Positions 30,158-39,840 of a DNA stretch of 64,000 nucleotides are shown here, in pieces. The notes below the pieces were generated by a model, which was given only the letters and a program-made list of their open reading frames with translations, did not search any database and was not told the DNA's origin. The stretch spans positions 248,001 to 312,000 of the forward strand of contig NZ_VOBI01000003.1 of NCBI RefSeq assembly GCF_008369325.1, in the 5' to 3' direction. Made by a program: the position numbers and the translations under genes. The stretch's first letter is position 1; each line of letters starts with the position of its first letter. This DNA is from Pseudomonas sp. ANT_H12B. GTDB taxonomy: Bacteria; Pseudomonadota; Gammaproteobacteria; Pseudomonadales; Pseudomonadaceae.

Positions 30158-31837
30158 TTACCGCTCATGTACGTAGGTGCCCGGTGCGGCCTCGCCCGCC
30201 GGATAAGCCTTGTTGCCCAGGCTGGCCGGAGACTTCTTCAGCTTGCCCGAACGCTCGGCCTGCCATGCCTGCCAGTGCAGCCACCAGGAATCAGTGTGCT
30301 TGGTGGAGTTTTCTTGCCACTCCTCAGCCTTGACCGGCATCTCGACGCTGGTCATGTAGCGCGATTTCGGATTGCCCGGCGGGTTCAGAATGCTCTGGAT
30401 ATGCCCGCTGCTGGACAATACGAACTCGACCTTGCCACCGAACAGTTGCGCCGATTTGTAGCAGGACTTCCACGGGGTGATGTGGTCGTTGGTACCGGCC
30501 AGGGAGAAGATATCGGCCGTGACCTGCTTCAGGTCGATCGGCGTACCGCACACTTCCAGTGCATCAGGGCGGATCAACGGGTTGGTTTTGAACATTTCGA
30601 TCAGGTCGCCGTGGAATGCTGCCGGCAACCGTGTGGTGTCGTTGTTCCAGAACAGGATGTCGAACACCGGCGGTTCGTTACCCAGCAGGTAGTTATTGAC
30701 CCAGTAGTTCCAGATCAGATCGTTGGGGCGCATCCAGGCGAAGACTTTCGCCATGTCGCGGCCTTCCAGCACACCCGCCTGATAGGAGTGACGCTTGGCA
30801 GCTTCGAGGGTCTGCTCGTCGACGAACAACGCCACGTCGCTGTCCAGGGTGGTGTCCAGCACGCTCACCAGCAAGGTCAGCGCGTTGACCTTCTTCTCGC
30901 CGATCGCGGCGTAGTGGCCCAGCAGGGCGGTACAGGTGATGCCACCGGAGCAGGCGCCGAGCATGTTGATGTCTTTGCTGCCGGTGATCGCGGTGACCAC
31001 GTTGACCGCTTCTTTGAGCGCTTCGATGTAGGTCGACAGACCCCACTCGCGCTGCTCCTTGGTCGGGTTGCGCCAGCTGACGATGAACGTCTGCATGTTG
31101 TTGCGCAGGCAGAAGCGCGCCAGGCTCTTGTCCGGGCTCAGGTCGAAAACATAGAACTTGTTGATTTGCGGCGGCACCACCAGCAGTGGGCGCTCGTGCA
31201 CCTGTTCGGTGGTCGGCCGGTACTGGATCAGTTCCAGCACGTCGTTGCGAAACACCACCGCGCCTTCGGTCACGCCCAGGTTCTTGCCGACTTCGAATGC
31301 GCCCATGTTGACCTGGCTCGGCATGCCGCCGTTGTGTACCAGGTCCTTGGCCAGATGCGAAAGGCCATCGAGCAGGCTTTTGCCGCCGGTTTCAAAGAAG
31401 CGTTTGACCGCCGCCGGGTTGACCGCACTGTTGGTCGGGGCCATGGCTTCGGTCATCAGGTTGATCACGAAATGCCCGCGACTGACGTCCTTGGGCGGGA
31501 GGTTGCTGTCGTCGATCCAGTCGTGGAGCTCCTTGCGCCACGCCAGGTAAGTTTGCAAATAACGTTTGTAGAGCGGGTTCTGGCTCCAGGCCGGGTCGGC
31601 GAAGCGACGGTCATCGCTTGCCGGTTGCAGCTCGGATTTGCCGAACAACACGTTCTTCAGTTCAAGACCGAAATGGGCGACATGCCTGGCGCTGTGAATC
31701 GGTTGTTTGATGGCCTGTCTCAGCACCATTCGAGCGGAAGCCAGCAGATCTTTTCCACGCAGCCCAACGACAGGATTCAGCCCCAAGGTATTTTCCGAGG
31801 CTTGATACTTCAAGTCATCGTTATTCTTGTTACTCAT
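30158..31837 (-). CDS. phaC1: Class II poly(3-hydroxyalkanoate) synthase 1
   Basis: 559 residues. First gene of the PHA operon. GACSGG box with catalytic Cys296, then GTNDHITPW (Asp) and SSGHIQSI (His). Uses 3-hydroxyacyl-CoA from fatty-acid oxidation or PhaG. A sigma-54-like site lies about 127 bases upstream of the start. Shares long blocks with PhaC2, for example DMAKVFAWMRPNDLIW, so one arose by duplication. Confidence 0.97.
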   Translation of the reverse strand: MSNKNNDDLKYQASENTLGLNPVVGLRGKDLLASARMVLRQAIKQPIHSARHVAHFGLELKNVLFGKSELQPASDDRRFADPAWSQNPLYKRYLQTYLAWRKELHDWIDDSNLPPKDVSRGHFVINLMTEAMAPTNSAVNPAAVKRFFETGGKSLLDGLSHLAKDLVHNGGMPSQVNMGAFEVGKNLGVTEGAVVFRNDVLELIQYRPTTEQVHERPLLVVPPQINKFYVFDLSPDKSLARFCLRNNMQTFIVSWRNPTKEQREWGLSTYIEALKEAVNVVTAITGSKDINMLGACSGGITCTALLGHYAAIGEKKVNALTLLVSVLDTTLDSDVALFVDEQTLEAAKRHSYQAGVLEGRDMAKVFAWMRPNDLIWNYWVNNYLLGNEPPVFDILFWNNDTTRLPAAFHGDLIEMFKTNPLIRPDALEVCGTPIDLKQVTADIFSLAGTNDHITPWKSCYKSAQLFGGKVEFVLSSSGHIQSILNPPGNPKSRYMTSVEMPVKAEEWQENSTKHTDSWWLHWQAWQAERSGKLKKSPASLGNKAYPAGEAAPGTYVHER

Positions 31838-31963
31838 CTACGACGCTCCATTGTCCTGAGACGAGTACCTGAGTCCAGCTGTGCTGTCACACAGCCAATG
31901 CCAGGTACTACTGCTCGGGTGACCGTTAATTCTGCATCGCTGCTGTTTTATCGCAGAGAGCAC

Positions 31964-31979
31964 TGCAGGGAACTTGCCA
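31964..31979 (-). promoter_or_regulatory. Candidate sigma-54 promoter of phaC1
   Basis: Read on the minus strand: TGGCAAGTTCCCTGCA, with GG and GC exactly 10 bases apart as in the -24/-12 consensus TGGCACGNNNNTTGCA (two mismatches). The start site would be near 31953, leaving a leader of about 115 bases. A sigma-54-type sequence upstream of phaC1 was reported in P. aeruginosa. Confidence 0.55.
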
Positions 31980-32096
31980 GTTCCATTGGTTACCCGAGTT
32001 TAATTTTTTTCGCAAGCAGGCCAATCGTCGGCCCAGAAGCGGAGCATTCAAACAGATGGAATTAGAAAATGCCTTCTAATGAGCGAAAGGCCTGAG

Positions 32097-32474
32097 CTAG
32101 AGCATCAGCTTGACGACCGATTCGTTCGGGTCGCGGGTCTTTCCGGCGGCTTTGAGCTCGGCAAGATAATCGTTCCAGAGATCCTCTTGGCGCACGCCCA
32201 ACTGGTACAGATATTCCCAGGTGAACAGGCCGCTGTCGTGGCCATCGTCGAAGGTCAATTTCAGTGCGTACTGACCGGCCGGCTCGACCTTGCTCAGGCC
32301 TACGCCGATCTTGCCAAATTGCAGGATAGGTTTGCCGTGGCCCTGGACCTCGGCGGAAGGAGAGTGCACGCGCAAGAACTCGGCGGGCAGGTGATGTTCC
32401 TCGCCCGACGCGTATTTCAGCGACAGGGTTTTCGAGGCTTTGTGCAGTTTGATATCGGTGGGGAGTTGGGTCAT
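32097..32474 (-). CDS. DUF971 / GBBH-like N-terminal domain protein
   Basis: 125 residues. The whole protein is the small domain found at the N-terminus of gamma-butyrobetaine hydroxylase (SLKYASGEEHHLPAEFLRVHSPSAEV; FTWEYLYQLG), here without the oxygenase domain. No function is established that I know of. ATG at 32474 (MTQLPTDIKL) chosen over an in-frame codon at 32522 inside a repeat. Follows hslU, a common neighbour in proteobacteria. Confidence 0.85.
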   Translation of the reverse strand: MTQLPTDIKLHKASKTLSLKYASGEEHHLPAEFLRVHSPSAEVQGHGKPILQFGKIGVGLSKVEPAGQYALKLTFDDGHDSGLFTWEYLYQLGVRQEDLWNDYLAELKAAGKTRDPNESVVKLML

Positions 32475-32513
32475 GACCTGGAGTCCGTCTGTAGGCGCGT
32501 GGTCTGACTCCTG

Positions 32514-32577
32514 TAGGAGCACAGCTTGCTGGCGATGGCGATTTCAAGTGCGCCATCGCCAGCAAGCTGTGCTCCTA
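32514..32577. repeat. Perfect 27-bp inverted repeat (REP-like, distinct family)
   Basis: Left arm 32514-32540 begins TAGGAGCACAGCTTGCTGGC; right arm 32551-32577 is its exact reverse complement; 10-base loop. It lies between hslU and the DUF971 gene. No T-run follows on either strand, so a REP-type hairpin rather than a standard terminator. Confidence 0.9.
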
Positions 32578-32591
32578 GAGGGTCGCTTGGC

Positions 32592-33932
32592 TTACAGGAT
32601 ATAACGGGACAGGTCTTCGTTCTGCGCCAATTCGCCCAGGTGGCTGTTGACGTAGTCGGCGTCGATCAAGATCGCCTTTTCGTCGTGGGCGCTGGCCAGA
32701 TCACCGGCGCTGAACGACACCTCTTCAAGCAGGCGCTCAAGCAGCGTGTGCAGGCGACGGGCGCCGATGTTCTCGGTCTTCTCGTTGACCTGCCAGGCAA
32801 TCTCGGCAATACGCTTGATACCGTCCGGCTGGAACTCGATGACCAGGCCTTCGGTTTTCAGCAGTGCGCAATACTGCTCGGTGAGCGAGGCATGCGGTTC
32901 GCTGAGGATGCGCTCGAAGTCTTCCGGGGTCAGGGCCTTGAGTTCGACGCGAATCGGCAGACGACCTTGCAGCTCAGGCACCAGATCGCTCGGCTTGCTC
33001 AGGTGGAACGCACCGGAGGCAATGAACAGGATGTGGTCGGTCTTGACCATGCCCAGCTTGGTGTTGACGGTGCAGCCTTCGATCAGCGGCAGCAAATCGC
33101 GCTGCACGCCTTCGCGGGACACGTCGACGCCACCGGAGTTACCACGCTTGGCAACCTTGTCGATTTCGTCGATGAACACGATACCGTGCTGCTCGACCGC
33201 TTCCAGCGCCTTGGCCTTCAGCTCTTCTTCGTTGACCAGGCGACCAGCTTCTTCGTCGCGTACCAGTTTCAGCGCTTCCTTGACCTTGAGTTTGCGGTTC
33301 TTGCGCTTGCCCTTGCCCATGTTGGCAAACAGGCTCTGCAACTGGTTGGTCATTTCTTCCATGCCCGGTGGCGCGGAGATATCGACGCCGGCCACTTCGG
33401 CGACTTCGATTTCGATCTCCTTGTCATCCAGCTGACCTTCGCGCAGGCGCTTGCGGAACAGCTGGCGGGTGTTGGAATCGCCGGCCGGAGCAGCGTCGTC
33501 GTTGCTGAAACCCATGCGTGCCGGTGGCAGCAGGGCGTCGAGGATGCGTTCTTCGGCGGCGTCTTCGGCGCGGTGGCGAACCTTGGTCATTTCCTGTTCG
33601 CGCAGCAGTTTGATTGCCGCGTCAGCCAGGTCACGAATGATCGATTCAACATCGCGGCCGACATAGCCGACTTCGGTGAACTTGGTGGCTTCGACTTTGA
33701 TGAACGGCGCGTTGGCCAGTTTGGCCAGGCGACGGGCGATCTCGGTTTTACCGACACCGGTCGGGCCGATCATCAGGATGTTCTTTGGAGTCACTTCAAC
33801 GCGCAGCTCTTCAGGCAGCTGCATCCGGCGCCAGCGGTTACGCAGCGCGATGGCGACGGCGCGCTTGGCATCGTCCTGGCCGATGATATGGCGATTGAGT
33901 TCGTGGACGATTTCACGGGGAGTCATGGACAT
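32592..33932 (-). CDS. hslU: ATP-dependent protease ATPase subunit HslU
   Basis: AAA+ unfoldase that feeds substrates to HslV. 446 residues. Walker [12 protein letters not shown], Walker B VFIDEIDK, and the C-terminal docking tail ending in EDLSRYIL are all present. A second Met two codons in (34 bases of MSMTPREIV context) could be the real start. 55 bases downstream of hslV in the same operon. Confidence 0.97.
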   Translation of the reverse strand: MSMTPREIVHELNRHIIGQDDAKRAVAIALRNRWRRMQLPEELRVEVTPKNILMIGPTGVGKTEIARRLAKLANAPFIKVEATKFTEVGYVGRDVESIIRDLADAAIKLLREQEMTKVRHRAEDAAEERILDALLPPARMGFSNDDAAPAGDSNTRQLFRKRLREGQLDDKEIEIEVAEVAGVDISAPPGMEEMTNQLQSLFANMGKGKRKNRKLKVKEALKLVRDEEAGRLVNEEELKAKALEAVEQHGIVFIDEIDKVAKRGNSGGVDVSREGVQRDLLPLIEGCTVNTKLGMVKTDHILFIASGAFHLSKPSDLVPELQGRLPIRVELKALTPEDFERILSEPHASLTEQYCALLKTEGLVIEFQPDGIKRIAEIAWQVNEKTENIGARRLHTLLERLLEEVSFSAGDLASAHDEKAILIDADYVNSHLGELAQNEDLSRYIL

Positions 33933-33987
33933 AGTAATTGGCGGTCCTCAGGTAAAAGTGAGCCGTGGCGTGGTGGCCAAAACAGGC

Positions 33988-34518
33988 TTACTCGGCGAGG
34001 TCCTGCTCCTCAATGGTGAAGGTGTGGTTGGTGAATACGCAGATGTCGCCGGCGATGCCGAGGGCGGTTTCGACGATTTCGCGGGCCGACAGATCGGTTT
34101 TCTTCAGCAGGGCGCTGGCGGCGGCCTGGGCGTAACCGCCACCGGAACCCATGGCGATCAGGCCTTCTTCGGGTTCGACCACGTCGCCGTTGCCGGTGAT
34201 GATCAGGGAGGCGTCTTTGTTCGCGACCGCAAGCATCGCTTCGAGGCGGCTGAGGGAGCGGTCAGTGCGCCATTCTTTGGCGAGTTCGACAGCGGCACGA
34301 ACCAGGTGGCCCTGATGTTTCTCAAGCTGGCCTTCGAAACGCTCGAAGAGGGTGAAGGCGTCAGCGGTGGCCCCGGCAAAACCGGCGATTACCTGGCCGT
34401 GGTACAGGCGGCGAACTTTCTTCGCGTTGCCTTTCATCACGGTATTACCGAGAGAAACCTGGCCGTCGCCGCCCATGACGACTTTGCCGTGGCGGCGAAC
34501 TGAAACGATGGTGGTCAA
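33988..34518 (-). CDS. hslV: ATP-dependent protease peptidase subunit HslV
   Basis: Proteasome-beta-like peptidase, 176 residues. After Met removal the new N-terminal Thr ([11 protein letters not shown]) is the nucleophile; GGDGQVSLG and [11 protein letters not shown] are conserved. Forms double hexamers capped by HslU and degrades misfolded proteins under heat stress. A near-consensus heat-shock promoter lies about 45-70 bases upstream. Confidence 0.98.
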   Translation of the reverse strand: MTTIVSVRRHGKVVMGGDGQVSLGNTVMKGNAKKVRRLYHGQVIAGFAGATADAFTLFERFEGQLEKHQGHLVRAAVELAKEWRTDRSLSRLEAMLAVANKDASLIITGNGDVVEPEEGLIAMGSGGGYAQAAASALLKKTDLSAREIVETALGIAGDICVFTNHTFTIEEQDLAE

Positions 34519-34563
34519 GGGAGAGTCTCCACGCAGCGGGGCGAAAATGCCTTATGCCAACTC

Positions 34564-34590
34564 ATATGGGGGTGGTGGTGCGTTTTTCAA
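34564..34590 (-). promoter_or_regulatory. Sigma-32 heat-shock promoter of hslVU
   Basis: On the minus strand TTGAAA, 13 bases, CCCCATAT; the E. coli sigma-32 consensus is (C)TTGAAA, 11-16 bases, CCCCATNT. Predicted start about 7 bases after the -10 box, giving a leader of about 40 bases before hslV. Confidence 0.8.
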
Positions 34591-34627
34591 CTGTAGAGCG
34601 GGAGAGGGGACGAGCGGTGTTGAAGAT

Positions 34628-34659
34628 GATCGTTCCCACGCAGAGCGTGGGAACGATCG
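34628..34659. repeat. GATCGTTCCCACGC palindrome
   Basis: GATCGTTCCCACGC-AGA-GCGTGGGAACGATC: a perfect inverted repeat of a different family from the GTGGGAGC REPs. Located just upstream of hslV and downstream of the SPOR gene; near-identical copy at 63967-63997. Confidence 0.88.
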
Positions 34660-34669
34660 GAGGAGGGGG

Positions 34670-35374
34670 TCAGCGGCTTTGACGTTGTTGTAACAGCAGG
34701 TTGCTGAACCCGCTGCCGGCCAGTTGCTTCTGGGCGGTGGTCAGTTGTTCGCGATTGCTGAACGGACCGACCAGAACCCTGTACCAGGTCTCGTCTTTAA
34801 CGGTGCCGGATTCAACCGCCACAGCCTGCCCCAGCAGGATGATCTGCGCACGCACCTTGTCCGCGTCAGCCTCCTTGCGGAACGAGCCGGCCTGCAGGAA
34901 GAACTTGGTCACCGGCGCTGCTTTTGAAACCGGCGGCGCTGGTGGCGGAGTAATCCCGGCCAGCGCGGCCTGAGCCCGCGCGGTATCGATCTTCGCCGCT
35001 TGTTCCGGCGTGACCGGCGTCGTCGGAATGGCCGGCACTTGTGGCGTCGGCAGGGTTTTCTCCGGCACGGCATCCGGTGGCACGATCACTTCTGATTCCG
35101 GCAGCAGGGTGTAGAAGTCGTACTTCGGCTTCACCGGTTGCGTCGGGCTCGGCGGGGTCTTGTTGGCCTCGACGATCTTGGCCTTCTGCTGCTCGATCCT
35201 CTCGCGTTTGACGCTCTCGCTGCCCTTGCCCGGTTCCAGCTTCATCAGGAAAACAATGAACGCGCCGACCGTCAGGCCGATGGCCATCCACAGCCAGCCC
35301 GGGATCGGTTGCTTTGCAGGAGCTTGGTAACGGCTGGCGCCACGCTTGGGTGCAGGTTTTTTCTTGGCAGCCAA
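34670..35374 (-). CDS. SPOR-domain cell-division protein, FtsN-like
   Basis: 234 residues. Basic cytoplasmic N-terminus (AAKKKPAPKRG), one helix at about 25-43 (WLWMAIGLTVGAFIVFLM), a Pro-rich periplasmic linker and a C-terminal SPOR domain (about 155-230, FFLQAGSFRKEADADKVRAQ) that would bind denuded septal peptidoglycan. Topology and the priA-argS-x-hslVU context match FtsN. TTG start at 35374: it directly follows the argS stop, and TGGAG inside the argS 3' end is the only ribosome site. An essential-domain match to E. coli FtsN cannot be proven by eye. Confidence 0.82.
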   Translation of the reverse strand: MAAKKKPAPKRGASRYQAPAKQPIPGWLWMAIGLTVGAFIVFLMKLEPGKGSESVKRERIEQQKAKIVEANKTPPSPTQPVKPKYDFYTLLPESEVIVPPDAVPEKTLPTPQVPAIPTTPVTPEQAAKIDTARAQAALAGITPPPAPPVSKAAPVTKFFLQAGSFRKEADADKVRAQIILLGQAVAVESGTVKDETWYRVLVGPFSNREQLTTAQKQLAGSGFSNLLLQQRQSR

Positions 35375-35375
35375 C

Positions 35376-37112
35376 TTACATACGCTCCAGAGTTTCCAGA
35401 CCCAAGAGTTGCAGGCCTTGCTTGAGAGTGCGGCCGGTTAACGCGGCGAGGCGCAGACGGCTTTGCATTTGCGCCGGGGTGTCGGCGCTGAGGATCGGGC
35501 AGTTCTCGTAGAAACTGGAGAACAGGCCGGCCACATCGTACAGGTACGTGCACAGCGTGTGCGGCGTGCCTTTGTCGGAAACGTTGTTCAGCACTTCGCC
35601 GAACTGCGCGAGCTTGGCCGCCAGTTCATGTTCGTGCGCCGCTTCGAGGACGATCTGGCCTTCGACTTCGCTGAAGTCCTTGCCGAGTTTGCGGAACACG
35701 CCGGCCACGCGGGTGTAGGCGTACAGCAGGTACGGCGCGGTATTGCCTTCGAAGTTCAGCATCAGGTCGAAGTTGAAGCTGTAGTCGCTGGTGCGGTGCT
35801 TGGACAGGTCGGCGTATTTCACCGCGCCAATGCCCACGACCTTGGCGATGTTGCGTAGCTCGGTTTCGGCCAGCTCCGGGTTCTTGTCCTTCACCAGGGT
35901 GTAGGCGCGTTCCTGGGCTTCGGTCAGCAGGTCGATCAGCTTCACGGTGCCGCCGTCACGGGTTTTGAACGGACGGCCATCGGCGCCGTTCATGGTGCCG
36001 AAGCCCATGTGTTCCATTTCCATCGGGTGCGTCACGAAACCGGCCAGGCGCGCGACCTGGAACACTTGCTGGAAGTGCAGGGCCTGACGCTGATCGACGA
36101 AGTACAACGCGCGATCGGCTTTCAGTACGCCGCTGCGATAGCGCACGGCGGCCAGGTCGGTGGTGGCGTAGAGGTAACCGCCGTCAGCCTTGACGATGAT
36201 CACCGGCAGCGGGTCGCCGTCGGCGTTCTTGAACTCGTCGAGGAACACGCACTGGGCGCCGTTGCTTTCGACCAGCAGGCCGGCCGCCTTGAGGTCGTTG
36301 ACCACGTTGATCAGGTCGTCGTTGTAGGCGCTTTCGCCCATCACGTCGGCCATGGTCAGTTTGACGTTCAGCAGTTCGTAGATTTTCTGGCAGTGCGACA
36401 GCGAGATGTCTTTGAACTTGGTCCACAACGCCAGGCAGTCCGGGTCGCCGGCTTGCAGCTTGACCACCAGGCCACGGGCGCGATCTGCGAACTCTTCGGA
36501 TTCGTCGAAGCGTTGCTTGGCGGCGCGGTAGAAGTTTTCCAGGTCCGACAACTCGTCGCTGGTGATCGGGTTTTCCTGCAGATACGCCATCAGCATGCCG
36601 AACTGGGTGCCCCAGTCGCCGACGTGGTTCTGCCGGATCACTTCGTCGCCGAGGAATTCCAGTACCCGCGCCACGCCGTCGCCGATGATGGTCGAGCGCA
36701 AGTGGCCGACGTGCATCTCTTTGGCCAGGTTCGGTGCCGACAGGTCGACGACAGTGCGCTGCACCGGACCCGCCTTGCGCACGCCGATATGATCGTCGGC
36801 CAGCGCCGCGTCCAGGCGAGTGGCCAGGGCCTGGGTGTTCTGGAAGAAGTTCAGGAAGCCGGGGCCGGCGATTTCGGTCTTGGCGACGTTTTCGTCGGCC
36901 GGCAGCGCGGCGATGATTTTCTCTGCCAGGTCGCGCGGCTTCATGCCGGCCGGCTTGGCCAGCATCATCGCGATGTTGCTGGCGAAATCGCCGTGAGTCT
37001 TGTCACGGGAGTTTTCCACCTGGATCGCCGGCGACAGGCCTTCAGGCAACACACCTTCGTTGACGAGTTGGGTGATGGCTTGTTGGATCAGCTGGCGAAT
37101 GGTGTCTTTCAT
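35376..37112 (-). CDS. argS: Arginyl-tRNA synthetase
   Basis: Class I synthetase charging tRNA-Arg. 578 residues. HIGH-type motif is [12 protein letters not shown] and the KMSK equivalent is [12 protein letters not shown], as in other bacterial ArgRS; C-terminal anticodon-binding domain ends [12 protein letters not shown] at 37112 (MKDTIRQ) chosen; a further in-frame ATG at 37133 is not family-like. Confidence 0.97.
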   Translation of the reverse strand: MKDTIRQLIQQAITQLVNEGVLPEGLSPAIQVENSRDKTHGDFASNIAMMLAKPAGMKPRDLAEKIIAALPADENVAKTEIAGPGFLNFFQNTQALATRLDAALADDHIGVRKAGPVQRTVVDLSAPNLAKEMHVGHLRSTIIGDGVARVLEFLGDEVIRQNHVGDWGTQFGMLMAYLQENPITSDELSDLENFYRAAKQRFDESEEFADRARGLVVKLQAGDPDCLALWTKFKDISLSHCQKIYELLNVKLTMADVMGESAYNDDLINVVNDLKAAGLLVESNGAQCVFLDEFKNADGDPLPVIIVKADGGYLYATTDLAAVRYRSGVLKADRALYFVDQRQALHFQQVFQVARLAGFVTHPMEMEHMGFGTMNGADGRPFKTRDGGTVKLIDLLTEAQERAYTLVKDKNPELAETELRNIAKVVGIGAVKYADLSKHRTSDYSFNFDLMLNFEGNTAPYLLYAYTRVAGVFRKLGKDFSEVEGQIVLEAAHEHELAAKLAQFGEVLNNVSDKGTPHTLCTYLYDVAGLFSSFYENCPILSADTPAQMQSRLRLAALTGRTLKQGLQLLGLETLERM

Positions 37113-37263
37113 GGTGTTCTCTTTCGACCGCAAGCGCGGCGGCGCCTGGATGCGCTAGTGGAAAAACTGGGCATTATCCGTTGCGAAGACGGGCTTGCCA
37201 ACTATAGCGGCCAGGTTATGGATATGTGGTGACCATTCGGACGCCTTCGTCGGAACGCCGCCC

Positions 37264-37349
37264 GGACCAAGCCCGCTCCCACAGGGTTAGTGTTATGACG
37301 CAAAACATGTGAACACCACAGACCCTGTGGGAGCCGGGCTTGCCCGCGA
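37264..37349. repeat. REPIN, about 86 bp, GGGC-type stem
   Basis: Left arm CCAAGCCCGCTCCCACAGGG (partly decayed at its outer end), right arm GTGGGAGCCGGGCTTGCCCG. In the argS-priA gap (37113-37364), which otherwise shows no gene. Confidence 0.85.
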
Positions 37350-37364
37350 TGGCGATCTCAAAAA

Positions 37365-39584
37365 TCAATACAAATCGACGGGATCGACATCCAAAGACCA
37401 ACGCACCGCCCGCCCGCTCGGCATCTGTTCCAAAGCCAGCAACCAACTGCTCAATAACCGATGTAGCGGCGCCCGGGCCGTGGCCTGCAATAACAATTGC
37501 GCACGATAACGCCCGGCCCGGCGTTCCATCGGCGCCGGCACCGGCCCTAGCAGTTCAATCCCGGTCAGGTTCTGTTCGGCCAGCAAACGCTCGGCCTCGC
37601 TGCACGCCTCATCCAGAAAACCTTCAGCTTGCCCCGGTTTGTGCGCTTCGGCCCGCAGCAGCGCCAAGTGCGCAAACGGCGGCAGGCCCGCCGAGCGACG
37701 TTCGCTCAAGGCCTGTTCGGCAAAGGCGAAATAGCCCTGCTCAGTCAGTTGCACCAGCAGCGGATGGTCGGCCAGGTGCGTCTGGATGATCACTTTGCCC
37801 GGCTCTTCAGCCCGGCCCGCGCGCCCGGCAACCTGGACGATCAGCTGCGCCATGCGCTCGCTGGCGCGGAAGTCGCCGGAGAACAGACCGCCGTCGGCAT
37901 CGAGAATCGACACCAGCGTCACCCGTGGAAAGTGATGCCCTTTGGCAAGCATCTGCGTGCCCACCAGAATGCATGGCTGGCCCTTTTGAATCGTCGCGAA
38001 CAGCTGATTCATCGCGTCTTTGCGCGAAGTGCTGTCGCGGTCGACTCGCAACACCGGGACGTCTGGAAACAGAATCCCCAGCCGTTCTTCGGCGCGTTCG
38101 GTGCCTGCGCCTACGGGACGCAAGTCGACCTTGCGGCATTTCGGGCAATGCCGGGGCACGCGTTCCACGTAGCCGCAATGGTGGCAGCGCAACTCGCCGG
38201 AACGTTGGTGCACGGTCATTCGGGCATCGCAGCGCTGGCACTCGGACATCCAGCCGCAGTCGTGGCACAGCAGGGTCGGCGCAAAGCCGCGACGGTTGAG
38301 GAACACCAACACTTGCTGGCCGGCGGCGAGAGTCTGTCCAATGGCTTGTTGCATCGGCCCGGAAATGCCGCTGTCCAGTGGACGGCTTTTCACGTCCAGC
38401 CGCAGGAAGCGTGGTTGCTTGGCGCCACCGGCGCGCTCGTTCAGGCGTAGGAGCCCATAGCGGCCGGTGTAGGCGTTATGCAGGCTTTCCAGCGACGGCG
38501 TGGCGGATCCGAGGACAATCGGGATGTTTTCCTGCCGGGCGCGTACCAATGCCAGGTCGCGGGCGTGATAGCGCAAACCTTCCTGCTGTTTATAGGAGCC
38601 GTCGTGCTCTTCATCGATGATGATCAGGCCGGGGTTCTTCATCGGCGTGAACAGCGCGGAACGGGTGCCGATAATAATGTCGGCTTCACCGTCCCGGGCG
38701 GCGAGCCAGGCTTCGAGGCGCTCGCGATCGTTGACCGCCGAGTGGATCAGCGCGATGCGTGCATTGAACCGCTGTTCGAAGCGCGCCAGGGTCTGCGGGC
38801 CGAGGTTGATCTCCGGAATCAGCACCAACGCCTGTTCGCCGGCCTCAAGGGTTTCGCGGATCAGCTGCAAATAGACTTCGGTCTTGCCGCTGCCGGTGAC
38901 GCCGGCCAGCAGGAAGGCGTGATAACTGTCGAACCCGGCGCGAATCGCTTCATAGGCAGCGCGTTGCTCCGGGTTGAGCGGCAACTCCGGCTGCGCCAGC
39001 CAGTGTTCGTGGCGGGCGTCGGGGGCGTGCTTGCGGATTTCGACTTGCACCAGATCCTTGGCCAGCAGCAAATCCAGGCTGTCCTTGCTCAGCATCAGTT
39101 TGCTCAACAACTGATGGGCGACGCCGTGGGGATGTTGGGCCAGGGTTGCCAGGGCCTCCCGTTGACGCGGGGCGCGAGCGATGCGCGGGTCATCAAGGCT
39201 GGCGCCGGGCGCCGCGGACCAGAAGCGTTCCTGCCGTGCTTCGGCCAGTTCGCCTTGTCGCAGCAATACCGGCAGCGCCCAGCTCAAGGTGTCGCCGAGG
39301 CTGTGCTGATAATACTGAGACGTCCACAGGCACAGTTTGAACAGTGCGGGCGGCAGCGGCGGTGTGGCATCGAGCAAGGCCAGGGCTGGCTTGAGCTTTT
39401 CTACCGGCACTTCGCTGTGATCGGTCACCTCCACCAGAATCCCGATCATCTCCCGCCGGCCGAACGGCACCCGCAGGCGCATGCCCGGCTGCAACTGGGC
39501 ACGCAGGACTCCGGCCGGGGCACGGTAATCGAACAGGCGGCGCAGGGGCGAAGGCAGGGCGAGGCGCAAAATGGCGTCGGGCAC
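37365..39584 (-). CDS. priA: Primosomal protein N' (replication restart helicase)
   Basis: 739 residues. Restarts stalled replication forks by loading DnaB. Walker A GVTGSGKTEVY, DEAH-box variant DEEHDGSYKQ, and a cluster of paired cysteines (CHDCGWMSECQRC, CHHCG, CPKC) that bind two zincs. GTG start at 39584 (VPDAILRLALPSPLRR) because the frame further upstream to 39683 translates a REPIN (SSRASPLPQGL). Confidence 0.96.
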   Translation of the reverse strand: MPDAILRLALPSPLRRLFDYRAPAGVLRAQLQPGMRLRVPFGRREMIGILVEVTDHSEVPVEKLKPALALLDATPPLPPALFKLCLWTSQYYQHSLGDTLSWALPVLLRQGELAEARQERFWSAAPGASLDDPRIARAPRQREALATLAQHPHGVAHQLLSKLMLSKDSLDLLLAKDLVQVEIRKHAPDARHEHWLAQPELPLNPEQRAAYEAIRAGFDSYHAFLLAGVTGSGKTEVYLQLIRETLEAGEQALVLIPEINLGPQTLARFEQRFNARIALIHSAVNDRERLEAWLAARDGEADIIIGTRSALFTPMKNPGLIIIDEEHDGSYKQQEGLRYHARDLALVRARQENIPIVLGSATPSLESLHNAYTGRYGLLRLNERAGGAKQPRFLRLDVKSRPLDSGISGPMQQAIGQTLAAGQQVLVFLNRRGFAPTLLCHDCGWMSECQRCDARMTVHQRSGELRCHHCGYVERVPRHCPKCRKVDLRPVGAGTERAEERLGILFPDVPVLRVDRDSTSRKDAMNQLFATIQKGQPCILVGTQMLAKGHHFPRVTLVSILDADGGLFSGDFRASERMAQLIVQVAGRAGRAEEPGKVIIQTHLADHPLLVQLTEQGYFAFAEQALSERRSAGLPPFAHLALLRAEAHKPGQAEGFLDEACSEAERLLAEQNLTGIELLGPVPAPMERRAGRYRAQLLLQATARAPLHRLLSSWLLALEQMPSGRAVRWSLDVDPVDLY

Positions 39585-39634
39585 GCGGGGGATTCTCTCT
39601 GGGCGGGCAGTAAGAAAGGCTGAGCGCAATCCCT

Positions 39635-39722
39635 GTGGGAGCGGGCTTGCCCGCGAAGAGGCCCATACAGCCGCCATCTTCATTGACTGTCAGGACGCTT
39701 TCGCGGGCAAGCCCGCTCCCAC
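39635..39722. repeat. REPIN, 88 bp, GGGC-type stem
   Basis: GTGGGAGCGGGCTTGCCCGC and its exact reverse complement around a 44-base spacer. In the 302-base priA-rpmE divergent gap; the remainder of that gap holds the rpmE promoter and leader. Confidence 0.92.
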
Positions 39723-39788
39723 AGGTTTGCGTGCAGATGATCAGCATTTGGGGCGCGAGCCTAGCAGACGGTCGGTAGAAGCGACAGC

Positions 39789-39816
39789 TTGCGTGATCGC
39801 AAAGGTCTGGTAGAAT
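39789..39816 (+). promoter_or_regulatory. Sigma-70 promoter of rpmE
   Basis: TTGCGT, 16-base spacer, TAGAAT, with a TGG extended -10 immediately before TAGAAT. Places the transcript start near 39823 and a leader of about 64 bases. Confidence 0.6.
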
Positions 39817-39840
39817 CCGCGGCCTAATTATGTGCGGTAT

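Noticed and set aside
30167..32065. 632-codon open frame antisense to phaC1
   Set aside because: Shadow of phaC1; it also runs through the phaC1 promoter region without any family feature.
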